From Cobetia crustatorum (GTDB taxonomy: Bacteria > Pseudomonadota > Gammaproteobacteria > Pseudomonadales > Halomonadaceae), in contig NZ_JEMF01000010.1 in the NCBI RefSeq assembly GCF_000591415.1, positions 1-60,780 on the forward strand: DNA of 60,780 nt. The letters run 5' to 3'. Of this stretch, positions 18,396 to 28,441 are shown piece after piece. The notes beneath the pieces were generated by a model that had not been told where the DNA came from, did not search any database, and saw only the letters and a list, made by a program, of their open reading frames with translations. How positions within the stretch are numbered: position 1 is the first letter of the stretch; each line of letters starts with the position of its first letter. The translations under genes and the position numbers were made by a program.

Positions 18396-18945
18396 GACGA
18401 AATTCTCGCGTTGTTATTGTGGTTAGTGACAGATTAGCTAGCACCTTATCGGCACATTGCCGCTAGATGTCACTCACGGTGCTTTTTCTCGGTCGCTTGA
18501 TATCCCCTGCCATTACCGTTGCTTTTTAAGAAACACGAAGACTCGTAATTGACAGTAGACAAGTCAGATGATGACTGCAGGCTGACTTTAGTCGCGAGCG
18601 TTAGCCATCTCTTCTTTATTACTTGGCAAAGCATATTAATTACACATATATCAATAAGTTACACTATAACCTAAAGGCGCAATCCCTTGGTCTATTGGCC
18701 AAATGAGTAAGCATGAAACCGAGGTCATCCCACACACTACTACTTGAGAGCGTGCTATCCCTTGGTAATCCTTACGTGAAACAAGCGCAATTTTCTGCCT
18801 GATATGCTCGAAGGCCCTGTCTCTGACTGATATGCGATGAAGCTGGCAGGCAAATACGAGCAGCTTCAGTGCCTTTGGTAGGATGCAATGCTTGGGCCTC
18901 GTGGCACGGCCTGCGTAGAATGGCGCTTCCAGAGAGGAGAGCGAC
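18396..18945. promoter_or_regulatory. divergent control region between DUF4212/actP and crbS
   Basis: A 550-base AT-richer gap that must hold promoters for both directions. It contains two copies of ATCCCTTGGT (18682-18691 and 18757-18766). It also contains a 7-bp inverted repeat, AAGTCAG at 18561-18567 with CTGACTT at 18582-18588. A TTGACA at 18548 lacks a matching -10. No gene is visible. The CCTTGGT core also occurs twice upstream of acs, making it a candidate operator. Confidence 0.5.
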
Positions 18946-21900
18946 ATGTTCCAGGGGTGGTGGCTGATTGCAGTGGCACTCGCATATATTGCGGTGCTGT
19001 TCACGATTGCATGGCGCGGGGATCGTAACGCCAAGAAAAACGGGTCACCTAATCGGCGACCAGCGGTCTACAGTCTGGGGCTAGCAGTTTATTGCACCAG
19101 CTGGACCTTCTACGGCAGCGTCGGTCAGGCAGCGACCAGCGGCTGGGCCTATCTGAGCATCTTTATCGGGCCGATCCTGACCTGCCTGTTATTCTGGCCG
19201 ATCCTGTTGAAGATGATTCGTGTCGCCAAGCGACAGAACATCACCTCGATCGCTGACTTCATTGCCTCGCGTTACGGCAAGACACAGTCGCTGGCCGTCT
19301 TTGCTTCATTAGTGGCACTCATCGGCACCCTGCCATATATCGCCCTGCAACTTAAGGCCGTTTCCAGCGCCTATCAGGTGCTGACAGACACCAGTGACGT
19401 GACGCGTACGCCGTGGCTAGGCGATACCGCCTTCTATGTTGCAGCGATCATGGCGCTGTTCGCGATCCTGTTTGGTACACGCCATACCGATGCCACCGAG
19501 CATCACGTAGGTCTGCTGCAGGCCATTGCCTTTGAGTCGCTGATCAAGCTGGTGGCTTTCCTGATACTGGGTTCCTATGTCACCTGGGGAATGTTCGATG
19601 GCCTGGGAGATCTGTTCACCAAGGCCGATACCTACCTGGCGCTGCAACAGCAACTGGAAACCCAGACCTTCGGCTCTGGCTTCTGGGCACAGACGCTACT
19701 CGCGATGCTGGCCGTCTTCTGTCTACCGCGCCAATTCCATGTCGCGGTCGTCGAGAACACACACCATGGAGATGCACGCCGCGCGCGCTGGCTATTCCCG
19801 ATCTATCTGATCGCGATTTCCTTCTTTGTCCTGCCCATTGCCGCGGCAGGCCTGACGCTATTCCCGGATGGCTCTGTCTCACCGGATAGCTTCGTGCTCG
19901 CCCTGCCCATGGCGGCCGGCCAGACCTGGCTGACACTACTGACCTTCCTTGGTGGCTTCTCGGCCGCGACCGGCATGGTCATCGTCGCCGCTGTCGCCGT
20001 CTCGATCATGATCTCCAACGAGATCGTCATTCCACTGCTGTTCAGGCTGCGTTGGTTCGACACCGAAGCCCGTGACTACAGCCATATCGTGCTGCTGGCC
20101 CGGCGCCTGACCATCGTGATGATCCTGGGGCTGGCCTACGGCTTCTATCTGCTGATTGCTGAATACAGCACCCTCTCCGCCATTGGCCTACTATCATTTG
20201 CCGCCGTGGCCCAGTTCGCACCATCGCTGATTGGTGGCCTGTATTGGAAGCGTGGCAACCGCCTGGGTGTCATTGTTGGTCTGAATGCTGGCTTCGCAGT
20301 ATGGGCATGGACGCTACTGGTCCCTGCGCTGTCACAAGCTGGACTGATGCCAGCAGAAATGGTCAATCATGGTCCACTCGGAATCGATTGGCTGTCACCG
20401 CATGGCCTATTCGGCTTTCCCTTCAGTGACCCGCTAACGCATGGCGTGATGCTGTCACTGGGTCTTAATCTATTCTTCTACATCTTTGTCTCTCAAATGA
20501 CGCCACAGCGCGTGGTTGAACGCATACAAGCCTCATTGTTCGTCGACAGTGTCGAGACGCGCCAGACCAGCGTCTCACGCCCATGGACCGGCTCCACTTC
20601 TGTCTCTGACCTGCGCGTCCTGTGCGAACGCTTCCTGAGCGATGAACAGGTCGAGCGTGCATTTGAGGACTACGGCCGCCGCAGTGGGCAACCGCTGGAA
20701 CTGCATGCACGTGCATCCATCGACTTGATCCAGTTCACCGAGCGCTTTCTGGCTTCCGTCCTCGGCGCCTCTTCGGCACGTATCGTGGTCAATTCGGCAC
20801 TCCAGGGTCGTGGCATCGGCATCTCGGACGTCATCTCGATCGTCGATGAAGCCTCACAGGTACTGGAGTTCAACCGCGCACTGCTGCAGGCCACCATCGA
20901 GAATATTCATCAGGGCATCAGCGTGGTGGATCAGCACATGCGACTGGTGGTGTGGAACCAACGCTATCTGGACATGTTCCGCTTCCCGGACAATCTGATT
21001 CGGGTCGGTGCGCCGATTGACCGTATCTTCCGCTATAACGCCCACAATGGTGAATATGGCCCCGGCGACCCAGAAGAGCACGTCGATCAGCTGCTGGACG
21101 CCATTCGTGATGGTGTGCCACATCGCTATGTACGCTACCGCCTGGACGGCAGCGTGATGGAAATTCAGGGTAACCCGATGCCCGGCGGTGGCTTCGTTTA
21201 TACCTATCAGGACATCACTCAGCAGAAGAGCACCGAAGAAGCGCTGATCCGTTCGGAAAACAATATCCGCATCTATACCGATAACGTGCCAGCGCTGATT
21301 GCCTACTTCGACAAAGAATGTCGTTATCTCTTCACTAACCGCGCCTACGAAGCGGTAATGGGGATCGATCGCACCGCCGTCATCGGCGAGCCAGCCGAAG
21401 CCGCGATGCCGGAAGACATCTATCGCCAGCGCGCCCCATGGATGACACGTGCACTGGCAGGTGAACGGGTATCGTTTGAAATCTCGCTGGAAGCACCGGA
21501 GGGCGGGGTGCGCTACATGCTGGTCACCTATACACCGCACTTCAGCACCAAGGGCAATATTCTCGGCTTCTTTGCACTCTATCAGGACATTACCGAACGG
21601 CGCCTGGCAGAAATTGCGCTCAAGGAAACCAACGAGAATCTGGAAGAGCGCGTCCGTGTGCGTACGCGTGAACTGTCACAGGTCAATGAGGCGTTACGTA
21701 CCGAGAACCGCGTACGTGCTGAGGCCGAGCAGGCATTGCGTCAGGCCAAGAAGTTGGCGGAAGACGCCAACGCCTCAAAAACTCGCTTCCTCGCCGCTGC
21801 CAGCCATGACTTGCTACAGCCCTTGAATGCTGCGCGACTCTTCACCTCCGCGCTCTCGCAGCAGGTCGAGGGCGAGATGAAGACCACCACCAATCACATC

Positions 21901-22974
21901 GATAACTCACTGCAGGCTGCCGAAGAACTGCTGAGCACTCTGTTGGATATCTCCAAGCTGGATGCCGGCGCATTGGCTCCGCGCCGCAGCGTGTTCCGCC
22001 TTTCCGACATTCTCAAACCGCTCAAGGCGGAATTCGAGGTGATGGCAGAAAATCGCGGTTTGGACCTCAAGGTCGTGATGACGCAATTGGCCGTCGATTC
22101 CGATGGTCAGATGCTCAGGCGTATCGTCCAGAACTTCCTGTCCAACGCGGTGCGTTATACCCGCCAGGGGCACGTACTTCTGGGTTGTCGTCGTATTGGG
22201 GATCGTATCCGTATCGAAGTATGGGATACCGGCCCCGGTATTCCCGAATCCAAGCTGACCGAGATCTTCCAGGAATTCCGCCGCCTCGATCAGACCGAGC
22301 GCCACAAGGAAAGCGAGAAGGGGCTCGGCCTTGGATTGTCGATTGCCGAACGCATGAGTCGCGTACTGGACCACCCCATCACGGTACGCAGCTGGGTGGA
22401 TATCGGCACCGTTTTCGCCGTCAGTGTACCGATCAGCAAGACACTGCCCGCTGCCGAGCATCCTGATGCCATACCGGCTCGCAAACGCGCAGGCAACAAA
22501 CTGACCGGTTCACGCATCCTGTGTATCGATAATGAGAGTCTGATTCTCGAGGGAATGAAGGCGATGTTGTCCGGCTGGGGCTGTGAAGTGTTCACCGCCA
22601 CCTCTATTGGGGGAGCTAAATCGGTTATCCGCAATCTGGATGGTGATCCCGATGCCATTCTCGCCGACTATCACCTCGACAATGAGGTCACTGGTTTGAT
22701 GGCACTGGATGCACTGGATGAGCGCCTGTCCGGCTCGGTACCAGGTGTCGTGATCACCGCTGACCGCACTGATGAGGTCGCCGAGGAAGTGCGGCGTGCC
22801 GGCTATCATCTGCTGTTAAAACCGGTTCGACCTGCTGCACTGCGTGCTCTGTTGACGCGTACTCTGCAGGCCAACCGGGCCGAGAAGCATATCAGTAACG
22901 GTAGTGACGAAGCGTCGGATGCAACAGGTACCTCCGGCGCAGATGATATTTCGGAGACACCACCAACAGACTAG
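18946..22974 (+). CDS. crbS: CrbS-like SLC5-STAC-PAS hybrid sensor histidine kinase
   Basis: A 1342-aa inner-membrane kinase. Domains in order: sodium/solute symporter-like region (about 1-525, some 13 helices), STAC domain (about 545-645), PAS (about 643-760), second PAS with PAC (about 774-890), coiled coil (about 890-945), HisKA with phospho-acceptor His954 (ASHDLLQPLNAAR), HATPase (NFLSNAVRYT, DTGPGIPE, KGLGLGLSIAERM), and receiver with Asp1241 (LADYHLD). This architecture matches CrbS/MxtR, which with CrbR turns on acs in Vibrio and Pseudomonas. CrbR and acs lie just downstream, which supports that role over the related CbrA and NahK types. A GAGAGGAGAG site precedes the ATG. Confidence 0.93.
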   Translation: MFQGWWLIAVALAYIAVLFTIAWRGDRNAKKNGSPNRRPAVYSLGLAVYCTSWTFYGSVGQAATSGWAYLSIFIGPILTCLLFWPILLKMIRVAKRQNITSIADFIASRYGKTQSLAVFASLVALIGTLPYIALQLKAVSSAYQVLTDTSDVTRTPWLGDTAFYVAAIMALFAILFGTRHTDATEHHVGLLQAIAFESLIKLVAFLILGSYVTWGMFDGLGDLFTKADTYLALQQQLETQTFGSGFWAQTLLAMLAVFCLPRQFHVAVVENTHHGDARRARWLFPIYLIAISFFVLPIAAAGLTLFPDGSVSPDSFVLALPMAAGQTWLTLLTFLGGFSAATGMVIVAAVAVSIMISNEIVIPLLFRLRWFDTEARDYSHIVLLARRLTIVMILGLAYGFYLLIAEYSTLSAIGLLSFAAVAQFAPSLIGGLYWKRGNRLGVIVGLNAGFAVWAWTLLVPALSQAGLMPAEMVNHGPLGIDWLSPHGLFGFPFSDPLTHGVMLSLGLNLFFYIFVSQMTPQRVVERIQASLFVDSVETRQTSVSRPWTGSTSVSDLRVLCERFLSDEQVERAFEDYGRRSGQPLELHARASIDLIQFTERFLASVLGASSARIVVNSALQGRGIGISDVISIVDEASQVLEFNRALLQATIENIHQGISVVDQHMRLVVWNQRYLDMFRFPDNLIRVGAPIDRIFRYNAHNGEYGPGDPEEHVDQLLDAIRDGVPHRYVRYRLDGSVMEIQGNPMPGGGFVYTYQDITQQKSTEEALIRSENNIRIYTDNVPALIAYFDKECRYLFTNRAYEAVMGIDRTAVIGEPAEAAMPEDIYRQRAPWMTRALAGERVSFEISLEAPEGGVRYMLVTYTPHFSTKGNILGFFALYQDITERRLAEIALKETNENLEERVRVRTRELSQVNEALRTENRVRAEAEQALRQAKKLAEDANASKTRFLAAASHDLLQPLNAARLFTSALSQQVEGEMKTTTNHIDNSLQAAEELLSTLLDISKLDAGALAPRRSVFRLSDILKPLKAEFEVMAENRGLDLKVVMTQLAVDSDGQMLRRIVQNFLSNAVRYTRQGHVLLGCRRIGDRIRIEVWDTGPGIPESKLTEIFQEFRRLDQTERHKESEKGLGLGLSIAERMSRVLDHPITVRSWVDIGTVFAVSVPISKTLPAAEHPDAIPARKRAGNKLTGSRILCIDNESLILEGMKAMLSGWGCEVFTATSIGGAKSVIRNLDGDPDAILADYHLDNEVTGLMALDALDERLSGSVPGVVITADRTDEVAEEVRRAGYHLLLKPVRPAALRALLTRTLQANRAEKHISNGSDEASDATGTSGADDISETPPTD

Positions 22975-23078
22975 TCAGTGCACGCACGGCCGTAGCCTTA
23001 TCGCTGCGGCCATTCCTCTTGATGGCAAGTCACCAACGATAGCCAATATCAGCGTGGGGAATGACTGCCAGTGAACGC

Positions 23079-23117
23079 AAAAATCCCGCCCTGTCAGTGA
23101 CAGGACGGGATTTTTTC
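23079..23117. terminator. bidirectional terminator between crbS and crbR
   Basis: AAAATCCCG-CCTGTCA pairs with TGACAGG-CGGGATTTT around a very short loop, with A- and T-runs on the two sides. It serves the converging crbS and crbR transcripts. Confidence 0.9.
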
Positions 23118-23169
23118 ATGCTTTCAGCAACCTGCTGCTGCGGGCCTTACTTCAAGAACGAACCTGGGC

Positions 23170-23832
23170 TCAGGAACGAACCTTCGGCGGCTCGACTTCA
23201 AGACGCTGGGCCGCGATCACAGCCTGAGTGCGTGAGTGCACACCGAGCTTACGCAGAATGGCAGTCACGTGAGCCTTGATGGTAGCCTCAGAGACACTCA
23301 GCTCATAGGCGATCTGCTTGTTGAGCAGACCTTCAGTGAGCATGTTGAGCACGCGGAACTGCTGCGGCGTCAACGAGGCAATTGCCTCGGCAAAGCGTGA
23401 CTCATCTTCAGTCGAATCGCCCATGGCTTCGGCGATATACGTCGGCAGCCACACCTCACCCTCAAGGATTTCGCCAATCGCTTCGGCAATCACATCAAGG
23501 CTTGCGGATTTCGGAATGAAACCGGAGGCTCCGTAATCGATGGCGCGGCGCACCACATAGGGCTCCTCGCTACCGGATACAACAGCCACCGGGATATCCG
23601 GAGTCTGGCCACGCAGCTGAATCAAACCAGAGAAGCCATGGGCTCCCGGCATGTGCAGGTCCAACAGGATCAAGTCAGCATCGGGATGGCGGGCAACAGC
23701 TTCGTTGGTCGCTTCCATGCTGTCAGCCTCAACGATCTCCGCCTGAGAGGCCACTTGCCTGAGCGCCTGCGTCAGTGCGGCACGAAAAAGCGGATGATCG
23801 TCTGCAACGATAAACTTCTGGGCAAAGGCCAT
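23170..23832 (-). CDS. crbR: CrbR-like LuxR-family response regulator
   Basis: A 220-aa NarL/FixJ-type regulator: receiver domain with Asp58 (LILLDLHMPGAHG), then a LuxR helix-turn-helix (LTPQQFRVLNMLTEGLLNKQ and SEATIKAHVTAILRKLGV). Start 23832 follows GGAGGAG. It converges on crbS, and acs lies about 1.5 kb further on. CrbR is the known activator of acs in Vibrio cholerae and pseudomonads; assignment here rests on family, neighbour kinase and the acs context. It should bind upstream of acs and perhaps of the actP operon. Confidence 0.9.
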   Translation of the reverse strand: MAFAQKFIVADDHPLFRAALTQALRQVASQAEIVEADSMEATNEAVARHPDADLILLDLHMPGAHGFSGLIQLRGQTPDIPVAVVSGSEEPYVVRRAIDYGASGFIPKSASLDVIAEAIGEILEGEVWLPTYIAEAMGDSTEDESRFAEAIASLTPQQFRVLNMLTEGLLNKQIAYELSVSEATIKAHVTAILRKLGVHSRTQAVIAAQRLEVEPPKVRS

Positions 23833-24060
23833 TGAGTCTCCTCCAAAACCCCGATGGTGATCATCGTCGACCTTCCTGGCCGACCAACAATCGCCGTTAT
23901 TTTCTAGCATGTTACCCCATGGAACGCGCGTTTAACAAAGCAGCCCACCATCGGGAGACATACTGATGTTTCGCTCGGGGAACACGAGTATCGCACGGAT
24001 TGAGGCCCGATGAGCGATCAATCCATGCGCGAGTTCTGACAGCATCCTAGGGATGGCGAG

Positions 24061-25045
24061 TCAGACCACCCTACCCGCAACGCGACTGGCATGCCAGCCG
24101 ACCAATGCCACACCAGCAATCAGCACAAAGCCGATCAGACTGGCCACATCCGGCACCTCCCCCCCACAGCGCCCAACCCGCCAACGCTGAAAAAACGATG
24201 GTCAGATAGGAATAAATCGAGACCTCTCCCGCCGGCGCCAATCGATAGGCCGTCGTCATCAGAATCTGGCCACCCGCTGCAAAAAGACCAATCCCTAACA
24301 ACGCCAATGCTTGCGGGCCGCTCGGCATCACCGGATTCATCAGCATCGGCACCAACGTCACCACGCTCGATACCAGCGAGAAATGTAGCACAATTGTTGC
24401 CGAGGCTTCGCGCCCCCTGAGCGCACGAATCAATGTATAGGCCGCACCAGCCAACATCGCCGAACCAAGCCCAATCAATGCTGGCACCAGCGCTTCAGCG
24501 CCACCTTCAGCAAAGGCTAACTGGGGCTTGATAACCAGCGCTGCGCCGGTAAAAGCGACTAACATGCCGACAAGTCGCCAGCCACCAAGACGCTCAGCCA
24601 GAAACAGCCCTGCAAAAAGGCTGACGAAAAATGGTGACAGCTTGTTGAGGATGGTGGCATCCGCCAGCAGCAGATGGTCAATGGCATAGAAGAAACTCAT
24701 TACTCCACCAAGCCCGATCAACGAGCGCGCCAGCAACAGCGGCTGATGGTGCCAATGGCCCAGCAAGCGAGCGCCCGCGATGCGCACCATCACCACTGCC
24801 ACACCGAGACTGATCAGGTTGCGTACAAAGACTTTCTCGAACAGCGGCAGGTCACCGCTTAATTTGACCATCGCACCCATCAGTGCAAAAGAGATCGCCG
24901 ACAGGCACATCAGCACCACAGCGCGTGGACGATTTTCACCGTCATCTGTCTGCAAGGAAGCCTGCTGCGAAGAGTCTCCAGACGCTATCTGTGGAGACGC
25001 CTCTGAAGGTGTCGAGGGTGCATCGGAATTACCTGCCGCTGCCAT
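24061..25045 (-). CDS. EamA/DMT-family permease (apparent frameshift)
   Basis: Drug/metabolite transporter superfamily protein with ten predicted helices in two EamA halves. A polar N-terminal extension of about 38 residues is followed by RAVVLMCLSAISFALMGAMV. The C-terminal helix is broken by one extra G in a seven-G run near 24161-24167: the frame becomes WGGGAGCGQ, while removal of one G gives WGEVPDVASLIGF and ends GWHASRVAGRVV, 327 aa in all. An RhaT/RarD-like or S-adenosylmethionine permease role is possible; the substrate is unknown. It lies between crbR and acs on the same strand, with AGGG before the ATG. Confidence 0.88.
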
Positions 25046-25244
25046 GGAGTTACCCTGATAGTGAGTTGAATATGGCTTGAATGTGAAAACCTCACACTCA
25101 AGCAGTCACATGCAGTGCCGCGTTAATAAAATCTTGCCCAAAGGTATCATTATCTGCGCTTCAAACTGTCCGTGCACTCCTCAGGAGGCCCTCCTCAACG
25201 GCAAACATGTCTTTTAGTGACACTTGACGTTTCTGGTACAAAAA

Positions 25245-25271
25245 AAGCGTGGGAGCCAGGCTCCCACGCTT
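25245..25271 (-). terminator. intrinsic terminator of acs
   Basis: AAGCGTGGGAGCC pairs with GGCTCCCACGCTT, followed on the minus strand by a run of seven or more T. It separates acs from the downstream EamA gene. Confidence 0.93.
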
Positions 25272-25312
25272 CGGTCATGTCATTTCCACTTGCTACAGAT
25301 CAGCTCACTGAC

Positions 25313-27259
25313 TCAGCGATTAGCACGATGCTCAATCAATTCGTCCACCACGGATGGATCTGCCAGTGTCGAGGTATCACCCAGGCCATCGGTCTCGTTG
25401 GCAGCAATCTTGCGCAGAATACGCCGCATGATCTTGCCAGAGCGTGTCTTCGGCAACCCTGGCGCCCACTGAATGACATCCGGCGAGGCAATCGGCCCAA
25501 TATCCTTGCGTACCCATTGTGTCAGCGCCTTCTTCAGCTCGTCAGTCGGTTCGATGCCGTCATTGAGCGTCACGTAGATATAGATACCCTGCCCTTTGAT
25601 ATCGTGCGGATAGCCAACCACTGCTGCCTCGGCAACCGCTTCATGCGCGACCAGTGAAGACTCGATCTCGGCGGTGCCCATGCGGTGCCCAGAGACATTG
25701 AGCACATCATCGACACGCCCGGTGATCCAGTAGTAGCCATCTTCATCACGGCGACAGCCATCACCCGTGAAGTACATGCCGTCATAGGTTGAGAAGTAGG
25801 TCTGGATATAGCGCTCGTGATTGCCCCAGATCGAGCGCGCCTGACCTGGCCAACTGTCGAGGATCGCCAGATTCCCTTCGGCGACTCCCTCCAGAATATT
25901 GCCCTCGTTGTCAACCAGTGCCGGCTGCACGCCGAAGAACGGGAGCGTCGCAGAACCAGGCTTGAGGTCAGTGGCGCCAGGCAGCGGTGCAATCATGATG
26001 CCGCCGGTTTCTGTCTGCCACCACGTGTCTACCAGCGGGCAGTTGCCCTTGCCGATCACGCGATGGAACCACTCCCAAGCCTCGGGATTGATCGGCTCGC
26101 CCACCGACCCCAACAGTCGCAGACTATCTCGGGAGCTGGAGTCCATCACCGCATCACCATGCGCCATCAAGGCACGTACAGCAGTCGGTGCGGTGTAGAG
26201 AATATTCACCTGATGCTTATCGATGATTTCACCGATACGGCCATGAGTCGGATAGCTAGGCACGCCCTCAAACATCAGTGTGGTAGCGCCATTCGCCAGC
26301 GGGCCATAGACGATATAGCTATGCCCCGTCACCCAGCCGACATCGGCGGTACACCAGTAGATATCGCCATCGTGATAATCGAATACATAACGATGTGTCA
26401 TCGCCGCATACAGCAAATAGCCGCCAGTGGTGTGCTTCAGCCCCTTGGGCGTGCCGGTAGAGCCTGAGGTGTAAAGAATGAACAGTGGGTCCTCTGCCCC
26501 CATCGCCTCAGCCGGACACTCACTGGATTGACGATCAACCAGCTCATGGAACCAGCAATCACGGCTACCCCACTGGACATCACCACCTGTGCGCCTTACC
26601 ACCAAGACGTGATCGACGCAGTCGGTGCCGTCGCGTTCCAGTGCTTCATCAACGTTCTCTTTGAGCGGAACACGCTTGCCACCGCGCAGCGATTCATCAG
26701 CAGTAATCACGATGCGTGAACTGGAATCACTGATACGACCCGCCAGCGCATCTGGCGAGAAGCCGCCGAAGACGATCGAGTGCACCGCGCCGATACGAGT
26801 ACAGGCCAGCATCGCCATCGCAGCCTCAGGAATCATTGGCATATAGAGCGTGACGACATCGCCACGATTGACGCCCAATTCCTTGAGACCATTGGCAAAC
26901 TGACAGACACGCGCATGCAGCTCGCGATAAGTGATTGACTGGGATTCGTTGGGGTCATCGCCCTCCCAGATAATGGCGACCTGATCGCCACGCGTCGCTA
27001 GATGCCGATCGAGACAGTTGTGCGACACGTTGAGCTGTCCATCCTCGAACCAGCGCACATCGACATTGCCGGGGCCAAAATCGGTATTGCGAATGATCGA
27101 AGGTGCACGGAACCAGTCCAGCGTCTTGGCCTGCTCGGCCCAGAAGTCGTCGGGAGCCTCTACCGACTGCTTGTACATGGCCTGATAGCCTTCGCGGTCT
27201 ACCCAGGCACGGGCAGCGACGTCGGATGCGACCGGATGGAGCTTGGCATGTTCGCTCAT
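25313..27259 (-). CDS. acs: acetyl-CoA synthetase (AMP-forming)
   Basis: Converts acetate, ATP and CoA into acetyl-CoA, the high-affinity acetate scavenging route. The 648-aa protein has the AMP-binding motif [15 protein letters not shown], the [11 protein letters not shown] motif, [20 protein letters not shown], and the C-terminal [11 protein letters not shown]. The lysine of that last motif is residue 609, the site whose acetylation switches off Acs in enteric bacteria and which sirtuins reverse. Start 27259 (MSEHAKLHP) has AGAGG upstream. Flanking sequence and CrbS/CrbR next door suggest control by that system. Confidence 0.97.
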   Translation of the reverse strand: MSEHAKLHPVASDVAARAWVDREGYQAMYKQSVEAPDDFWAEQAKTLDWFRAPSIIRNTDFGPGNVDVRWFEDGQLNVSHNCLDRHLATRGDQVAIIWEGDDPNESQSITYRELHARVCQFANGLKELGVNRGDVVTLYMPMIPEAAMAMLACTRIGAVHSIVFGGFSPDALAGRISDSSSRIVITADESLRGGKRVPLKENVDEALERDGTDCVDHVLVVRRTGGDVQWGSRDCWFHELVDRQSSECPAEAMGAEDPLFILYTSGSTGTPKGLKHTTGGYLLYAAMTHRYVFDYHDGDIYWCTADVGWVTGHSYIVYGPLANGATTLMFEGVPSYPTHGRIGEIIDKHQVNILYTAPTAVRALMAHGDAVMDSSSRDSLRLLGSVGEPINPEAWEWFHRVIGKGNCPLVDTWWQTETGGIMIAPLPGATDLKPGSATLPFFGVQPALVDNEGNILEGVAEGNLAILDSWPGQARSIWGNHERYIQTYFSTYDGMYFTGDGCRRDEDGYYWITGRVDDVLNVSGHRMGTAEIESSLVAHEAVAEAAVVGYPHDIKGQGIYIYVTLNDGIEPTDELKKALTQWVRKDIGPIASPDVIQWAPGLPKTRSGKIMRRILRKIAANETDGLGDTSTLADPSVVDELIEHRANR

Positions 27260-27634
27260 GATGGTACGACCTCTGACAAGTTGGCGGGCGACGCAGGTAT
27301 CGACATTGTTATTGTCGGGAGCGGATGGCTTGCATGGCGAGACGCTTGCCATGGCAAAGCTGCCCTATGGAGCATTCATATGCTCTTGAAGACGACACCT
27401 TGCGAGTCGATCAAAGTCAGATCCAGCTTAAACCCAAGCATGGGGGGGCTACACACTAGACCTTGGTAGAAAAATTTTTACTAACAATTTCAACTGATTA
27501 TCAACAAACAGAACCAAGGTCACAGCGACTTTCGGAGGGGAAGAACACGCCTTTGGGAGGAGGAAAACCTGATCTTGCGCGAAAGTAGACCTCAACGGAG
27601 GAAGTGAGAAAATAAAAATGGCATGCAAATGGCC
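27260..27634 (-). promoter_or_regulatory. acs upstream control region with CCTTGGT inverted repeat
   Basis: A 375-base gap between sprT and acs with no gene. It contains GACCTTGGT at 27459-27467 and its exact inverse ACCAAGGTC at 27513-27521, 54 bases apart centre to centre, flanking an AT-rich stretch. The same CCTTGGT core occurs twice between DUF4212 and crbS. It is a candidate CrbR operator, about 200-260 bases before the acs start. Confidence 0.5.
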
Positions 27635-28273
27635 TTACGACGATACCAATGGCCCTATCAGCATTTCACCACAGCGGCGACAGCGGTAACGGTGGCCACG
27701 GCATGCGTTGGCATGACGCCGATGGCTGAAGTAATGCGGCGCATCGCAGGCGCAACCATAGGCCCACGGCATGGGACTGGCTGCCGAGACATCCATGCGG
27801 TGGGTCACCTCAGGCGAGACGCCATAGAGATTCGTCATCACCTGCTGCCACTCCGGGCCATGCGGCTTGACCCGCTGGCCGCTCGCGCGCTCCACCACTT
27901 CCATCACCACCCAGTGCGCCACCTCATGAGGGACGGTCTGGGACAGAAAGTGCTGGCGATTCTCGCTGAGCAGCTGCCAGTTAAAGCGTAGCCGTTGACG
28001 CGTCGAATCCGCCGTACCCGCAGTACGTCCCTTGAGGCGACAGGAAATGGAAGGCATGCGCAGTGCGGGGAATAACACTCGGGCGCGCGCCAGACAGGCT
28101 AGCACCTGGGCCTCTAGCGTGGCATGTAACGACGGGGCCGTTAGTGCTGCCAGCGTAGCCTCATCGGCCAAGGGCAGCGGCGTAGCCGGCGCTTCTCCCA
28201 GACAGGCCAGTACATGGCCAGCGGGAAAGCGGTAGCGGCTAACGACAACGCGAGGCGTAGGAGAAGAAGGCAT
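27635..28273 (-). CDS. sprT: SprT-family zinc metalloprotease-like protein
   Basis: A 212-aa protein with the zinc-binding HExxH (VPHEVAHWVVM) and the SprT-like context ending in a C-terminal zinc ribbon (CACDAPHYFSH, then CRGHRYRCRRCG). These proteins are related to the eukaryotic DNA-protein crosslink protease Spartan. The bacterial role is poorly known. The start at 28273 (MPSSPTPRV) is the first ATG; an in-frame TTG at 28294 is possible, and neither has a strong ribosome binding site. Its position upstream of acs seems incidental. Confidence 0.9.
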   Translation of the reverse strand: MPSSPTPRVVVSRYRFPAGHVLACLGEAPATPLPLADEATLAALTAPSLHATLEAQVLACLARARVLFPALRMPSISCRLKGRTAGTADSTRQRLRFNWQLLSENRQHFLSQTVPHEVAHWVVMEVVERASGQRVKPHGPEWQQVMTNLYGVSPEVTHRMDVSAASPMPWAYGCACDAPHYFSHRRHANACRGHRYRCRRCGEMLIGPLVSS

Positions 28274-28441
28274 GACACGAACACCAAAGTGCAAGAAAGA
28301 TAGCTGAACCGAACCGCTCCGGCTCAGGTGTAGACACCGAGCGTCACAAAATACTCAGGCACGGAATGATACACTAACGTCATTCGCAGTTGCCTGAAGG
28401 CACTGCCTGACTCCTACCCTTTGCACACGAGACTTTCCCCC

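Noticed and set aside
18910-18930. Possible sigma-54 promoter before crbS (TGGCACGG...)
   Set aside because: The second GC element is two bases too close to the first for a -24/-12 promoter.
24150-24172. Programmed frameshifting at the seven-G run
   Set aside because: The gain of G removes the last helix, there is no stimulatory structure visible, and six other indels in the window point to a technical cause.
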